Source of the DNA: Mesostigma viride | Taxonomy: Eukaryota > Streptophyta > Mesostigmatophyceae > Mesostigmatales > Mesostigmataceae | Reading direction: 5' to 3' | Length of the DNA: 55,000 nucleotides | NCBI GenBank assembly: GCA_009746045.1 | Contig: RPFO01000891.1 | Location: forward strand, 127,501 to 182,500 | Shown here: positions 53,501 to 55,000 of the stretch, piece by piece | How the letters are laid out: each line of letters opens with the position of its first letter | Numbering within the stretch: position 1 is the stretch's first letter | Notes under the pieces: model-generated | Told to the model about the DNA's origin: nothing | The model's database searches: none | Seen by the model: only the letters and a program-made list of their open reading frames with translations | Program-made: the position numbers and the translations under genes

Positions 53501-54550
53501 GGCAATCGGCAGCATGTCGTGTCCTCAGACACCTTGAAGTTGGCGATGTTAGGCACCTCTATTCATCACCCACCTTGACGGTCGCAATGTGGTTGGGTCG
53601 GTCCTCTGTGACGGTGACGCCCAGGGTACCCAGAGCGCCCACCATGTACCTGGCCGCCGCGCACAGGACAGGACAAAGTCAGTAGGACAAAAAAACAGGA
53701 CGAAGGCACGCCATAGCAAGAACAAACGCAGGAACAACAAGTGCGAGGCTGAGCCATGCGGATATAGCCACATTTCAATAGCAGTAGAACCTCTCTCTGC
53801 ACAGGGATGCCGTATGCCTCTGCACTGCCATCCCTGCTCTTTATCCGTTCGAAATCCAAAAGCTAGCCAGCGCGACCGTTTAGCCTTGAATCAGTTCTGC
53901 GGGCGGCCGACGCAGGTATCATTGACACGACTGCCACGATTGCATGTTGATACCTCCTCGGTGTGTCAGGCGCATGCCTAGTAAGCACTTTGGAAATCAC
54001 CATGTACCTGACATCGTCACTGTCGAGAAGGTTTTCCACTCTGGTCGTCCCCTGCATTGCCAAAGGCAGGTATGTTACTTGGTCATTTACGTCAGCATTG
54101 CAGCGACAACAAGAGAAGGGACCAATCGTGGAAAGAAAGCCACCGATACGGGAACAAGTTATAAGAAAGGGCTGGTCCTCGCACCTCCGAAAGTGCCGCC
54201 AGAAGCAGAATGCGGTTTGACAACGATTTAGATCCCGGCAATGTCACAGTGCCACTCATTTCCTTGGACGGCTTCAGCCGAAGATCCGGGGATGCTGAGG
54301 CATAGACAGGATACGCCATAGGTTTGGTAGGCATTCTCGATTGCGAAGCAATCCCTCGGACAGACAGCTGGTGTCTGGCAGATTCTAGCCTGTTGCCAAG
54401 AAAAGAGTTAGCTTGGTCTGCTTGAGCTGGCGAACCCGAGCAGTTCCTCACCCGCGATGCGACGCTGCATGCCACAACCGCGTCTTTCTGGCTGGCCGCA
54501 GCAGTTGCGGCCACTGCAGTAGTATAAGAAACGACGGCGTAAGTCGCCAT
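41589..54550 (-). CDS. EPSPS: 5-enolpyruvylshikimate-3-phosphate synthase, 13 exons, complete
   Basis: The enzyme joins phosphoenolpyruvate to shikimate 3-phosphate, the sixth shikimate-pathway step. Exons: 54185-54550, 54008-54051, 53574-53649, 52817-52958, 51284-51351, 50258-50296, 47861-47980, 46418-46489, 45630-45677, 44880-45005, 43762-43969, 42896-42957 and 41589-41813. They sum to 1,596 nt (531 aa), with every phase matching. Residues 1 to about 85 are Ala/Ser/Thr-rich, like a plastid transit peptide. Then follow [19 protein letters not shown] (Lys108), [16 protein letters not shown] (182-197, the PEP/glyphosate loop with wild-type Gly, Thr and Pro), [47 protein letters not shown] (Asp416), VKETERM and [13 protein letters not shown]. 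It is single-domain, not part of an AROM fusion. Introns hold seven tandem arrays. This is the most secure gene in the window; the start ATG is the only uncertain point. Confidence 0.95.
42701..42869 (-). repeat. 19-bp minisatellite, EPSPS intron 12
   Basis: About nine copies of GGCCGCCACACCAGCGCAA, the last ones degenerate. The minus strand reads a Trp/Cys/Gly/Val/Ala cycle with no stops, which explains several open frames. Confidence 0.92.
43976..44367 (-). repeat. Purine-strand 8-bp array (GGGGAGGA)n, EPSPS intron 10
   Basis: Nearly 400 bp of pure A/G on the plus strand, with the unit GGGGAGGA and slippage variants (GGAGGAGGAGG, GGGAGGAG). It starts 7 nt beyond the exon 11 border, so on the transcribed minus strand it forms a very long C/T-rich tract leading to the acceptor (CCCACCAG). 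Such mirror-like purine/pyrimidine DNA can form triplexes. Confidence 0.93.
46017..46078 (-). repeat. 11-bp array (GCATCCTGCAT), EPSPS intron 8
   Basis: About six perfect tandem units. Each contains TGCATGCA-type palindromic junctions. Located mid-intron. Confidence 0.9.
46989..47245 (-). repeat. 25-bp array (ATGTTTCGTATAACGTTGATAGGMC-like), EPSPS intron 7
   Basis: About ten units. Alternate units differ as GGCCATGTTTC versus GGAAATGTTTC and AACGTT versus AACATT, giving a partly two-unit (50-bp) pattern. The first unit at 46991 is diverged. Confidence 0.9.
47496..47849. mobile_element. 350-bp pogo/Tigger-like MITE in EPSPS intron 7
   Basis: TA|CAGTCATACCC at 47496-47508 and GGGTATGACTG|TA at 47837-47849 are exact inverted termini flanked by TA on both sides, as expected for Tc1/mariner-superfamily insertion. 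The subterminal sequences also match in inverse sense (CGTAACTTA, CGCGGG and CGGGTAC blocks recur). The start CAGTCATACC resembles pogo/Tigger termini. No transposase frame, so a non-autonomous MITE. Its end lies 11 bp from the exon 7 donor. Confidence 0.75.
48345..49978. repeat. 26-bp minisatellite, about 63 units, EPSPS intron 6
   Basis: The unit is TGACCCGGATGCCAGCGACA plus TGGTCA. Variants are combinatorial at a few sites: CGGATG/CGCATG/CAGATG, CCAGC/CCGGC, GACA/AACA/GACT and TGG/CGG. A 25-bp unit occurs near 49409. The unit contains TGGTCATGACC, a GGTCATGACC palindrome. No spacers vary as in CRISPR. Confidence 0.95.
50888..51270 (+). repeat. 36-bp minisatellite, EPSPS intron 5
   Basis: About ten copies of GGTATTGCACCTGTTATAAT plus GGCTATTGTTATAATG, with ATTGCACC spaced 36 bp (50964, 51000, 51036, 51072). 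Each copy has two half-units around GTTATAATG. The array ends within 15-20 bp of the exon 5 donor (51283). Because 36 is a multiple of 3 the frame stays open and reads a hydrophobic Ile/Met/Ala peptide on the plus strand, an artefact. Confidence 0.92.
51817..52392 (+). repeat. 72-bp minisatellite, 8 units, EPSPS intron 4
   Basis: Eight nearly identical units start every 72 bp from 51817 to 52321. The length equals 24 codons, so long frames stay open on both strands (plus: [20 protein letters not shown]; minus: [20 protein letters not shown]). Variation is confined to a few sites (CCGTACG/GGTACG). The array is wholly between exons 4 and 5. Confidence 0.93.
52725..52760 (-). repeat. Partial duplicate of the EPSPS exon 4 end and donor
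   Basis: GCACGCACCGTCCATCAG at 52725-52742 repeats 52810-52827, which is the exon 4/intron 4 border of EPSPS (minus strand CTGATGGACG|GTGCGTG). The following TAGTAGCC/CAGTAGACC is also similar. So a second intact-looking donor lies about 85 bp downstream of the true one in the transcript. Confidence 0.75.
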
Positions 54551-54900
54551 GGCGATAAAAGAAGTCGCTAATTTAAAGGCAACCTTTTCTTCGGCGGCAC
54601 TGCTGCCGTCAAATGATAAGCCCGTGCCAATGGATGCTCTAATAAACCAGCTGGTTGTGCTATCTTACCTTCAGAAAATGTTGGTCTAATGGATGAGGGT
54701 TTATAACGGAGTTAGTGCTGCCTGCCCGCTTGCGGCTGGCACAGGGTCGCCACGTCGCCACTCGCCAGTCGCCAGTCGCCACCGCTGTTGTTGTTGTTGT
54801 TGTGTCCCACGCCGCACATGGGCAGCAGAGAATCTATAGTGGCCGAGGGCCGGATATATTTAGTATCGGTGGTATATTTAGTATCGGTGGCCACCGCTGT
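54551..54900 (-). promoter_or_regulatory. Presumed EPSPS promoter and 5' UTR
   Basis: Upstream of the EPSPS start codon; bounded by gene geometry only. Contains a short (TTG)n microsatellite at 54786-54801 and a twice-repeated TATTTAGTATCGGTGG at 54858-54892. No TATA box at a convincing distance for the minus strand. Confidence 0.4.
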
Positions 54901-55000
54901 ACGCCACTATAAAACCGCTATAAAACCACTACAATACCACTATCCGCAATGGACGGACACGACGTTTCCTACTTCCCAGGAAGGCCAGCCACTCGGACGT
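54901..55000 (+). promoter_or_regulatory. Repeated TATAAAACC motifs near the right edge
   Basis: CACTATAAAACCGCTATAAAACCACT at 54904-54929 holds two good TATA-like boxes 11 bp apart on the plus strand, followed by a degenerate third copy. They may belong to a divergent gene beyond the edge or may be just a short repeat. Only 70 bp follow, with no recognisable coding start. Confidence 0.3.

Noticed and set aside
54001-54003. EPSPS exon 2 ending after ATG (donor GTGATT)
   Set aside because: It would leave exon 3 without a legal acceptor; ending at 54008 (donor GTACAT) joins to exon 3 at an AG and restores V-R-Y-M-V-G.

Overview
The window is nuclear DNA of a eukaryote, most likely a plastid-bearing alga. 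Protein-coding sequence is cut into short exons with GT-AG borders. One gene is a plant-type EPSP synthase with a transit-peptide-like leader. There are no operons, Shine-Dalgarno signals or prokaryotic gene packing. The green lineage is an inference from EPSPS; no species is claimed. I rebuilt exon chains by hand from motif continuity, splice borders and reading phase, because open frames alone miss most genes here and are mostly repeat artefacts.

Layout. (1) 1-4891, minus strand: the 5' part of a phosphoglycerate-mutase-like histidine phosphatase. Its fourth intron holds a GTGC microsatellite and a 2.2 kb satellite with an 8-bp unit. (2) 5820-11215, plus strand: a second histidine phosphatase, head-to-head with the first, 5 exons, 565 aa, with a long acidic C-terminal tail. 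Two introns carry arrays of 56-bp and 11-bp units. (3) 12416-18599, minus strand: a non-LTR retrotransposon flanked by a 14-bp target-site duplication. It carries a PHD finger, a RING-H2 finger, C2H2-like fingers, reverse transcriptase and a restriction-like endonuclease, with a 5' end made of 170-bp tandem monomers. Its frame is broken at about four G-runs. (4) 18843-23590: a graveyard of 5'-truncated LINE tails, several arranged as snap-back inverted pairs. (5) 24070-24412: a cluster of perfect hairpins. (6) 25919-33390, plus strand: a coiled-coil/ankyrin protein gene with one 33-residue ankyrin repeat per exon and a recent tandem duplication of its coiled-coil exon region. (7) 35197-41425: more LINE debris, a 1.98 kb terminal-inverted-repeat element with TTA duplications, and an ORF1-only LINE. 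(8) 41589-54550, minus strand: a complete 13-exon EPSP synthase gene (531 codons), seven of whose introns carry tandem arrays and one a pogo-like MITE.

The common theme is that conserved enzyme genes keep short, correctly phased exons while the longer introns are filled with tandem arrays, each with its own unit (8, 11, 19, 25, 26, 36, 56 or 72 bp). At least two of these introns contain copies of neighbouring exon/splice-site sequence. EPSPS acts in the shikimate pathway (normally plastid). The two phosphatases have complete catalytic motifs but unknown substrates. No RNA gene, CRISPR array or prokaryotic mobile element was found.
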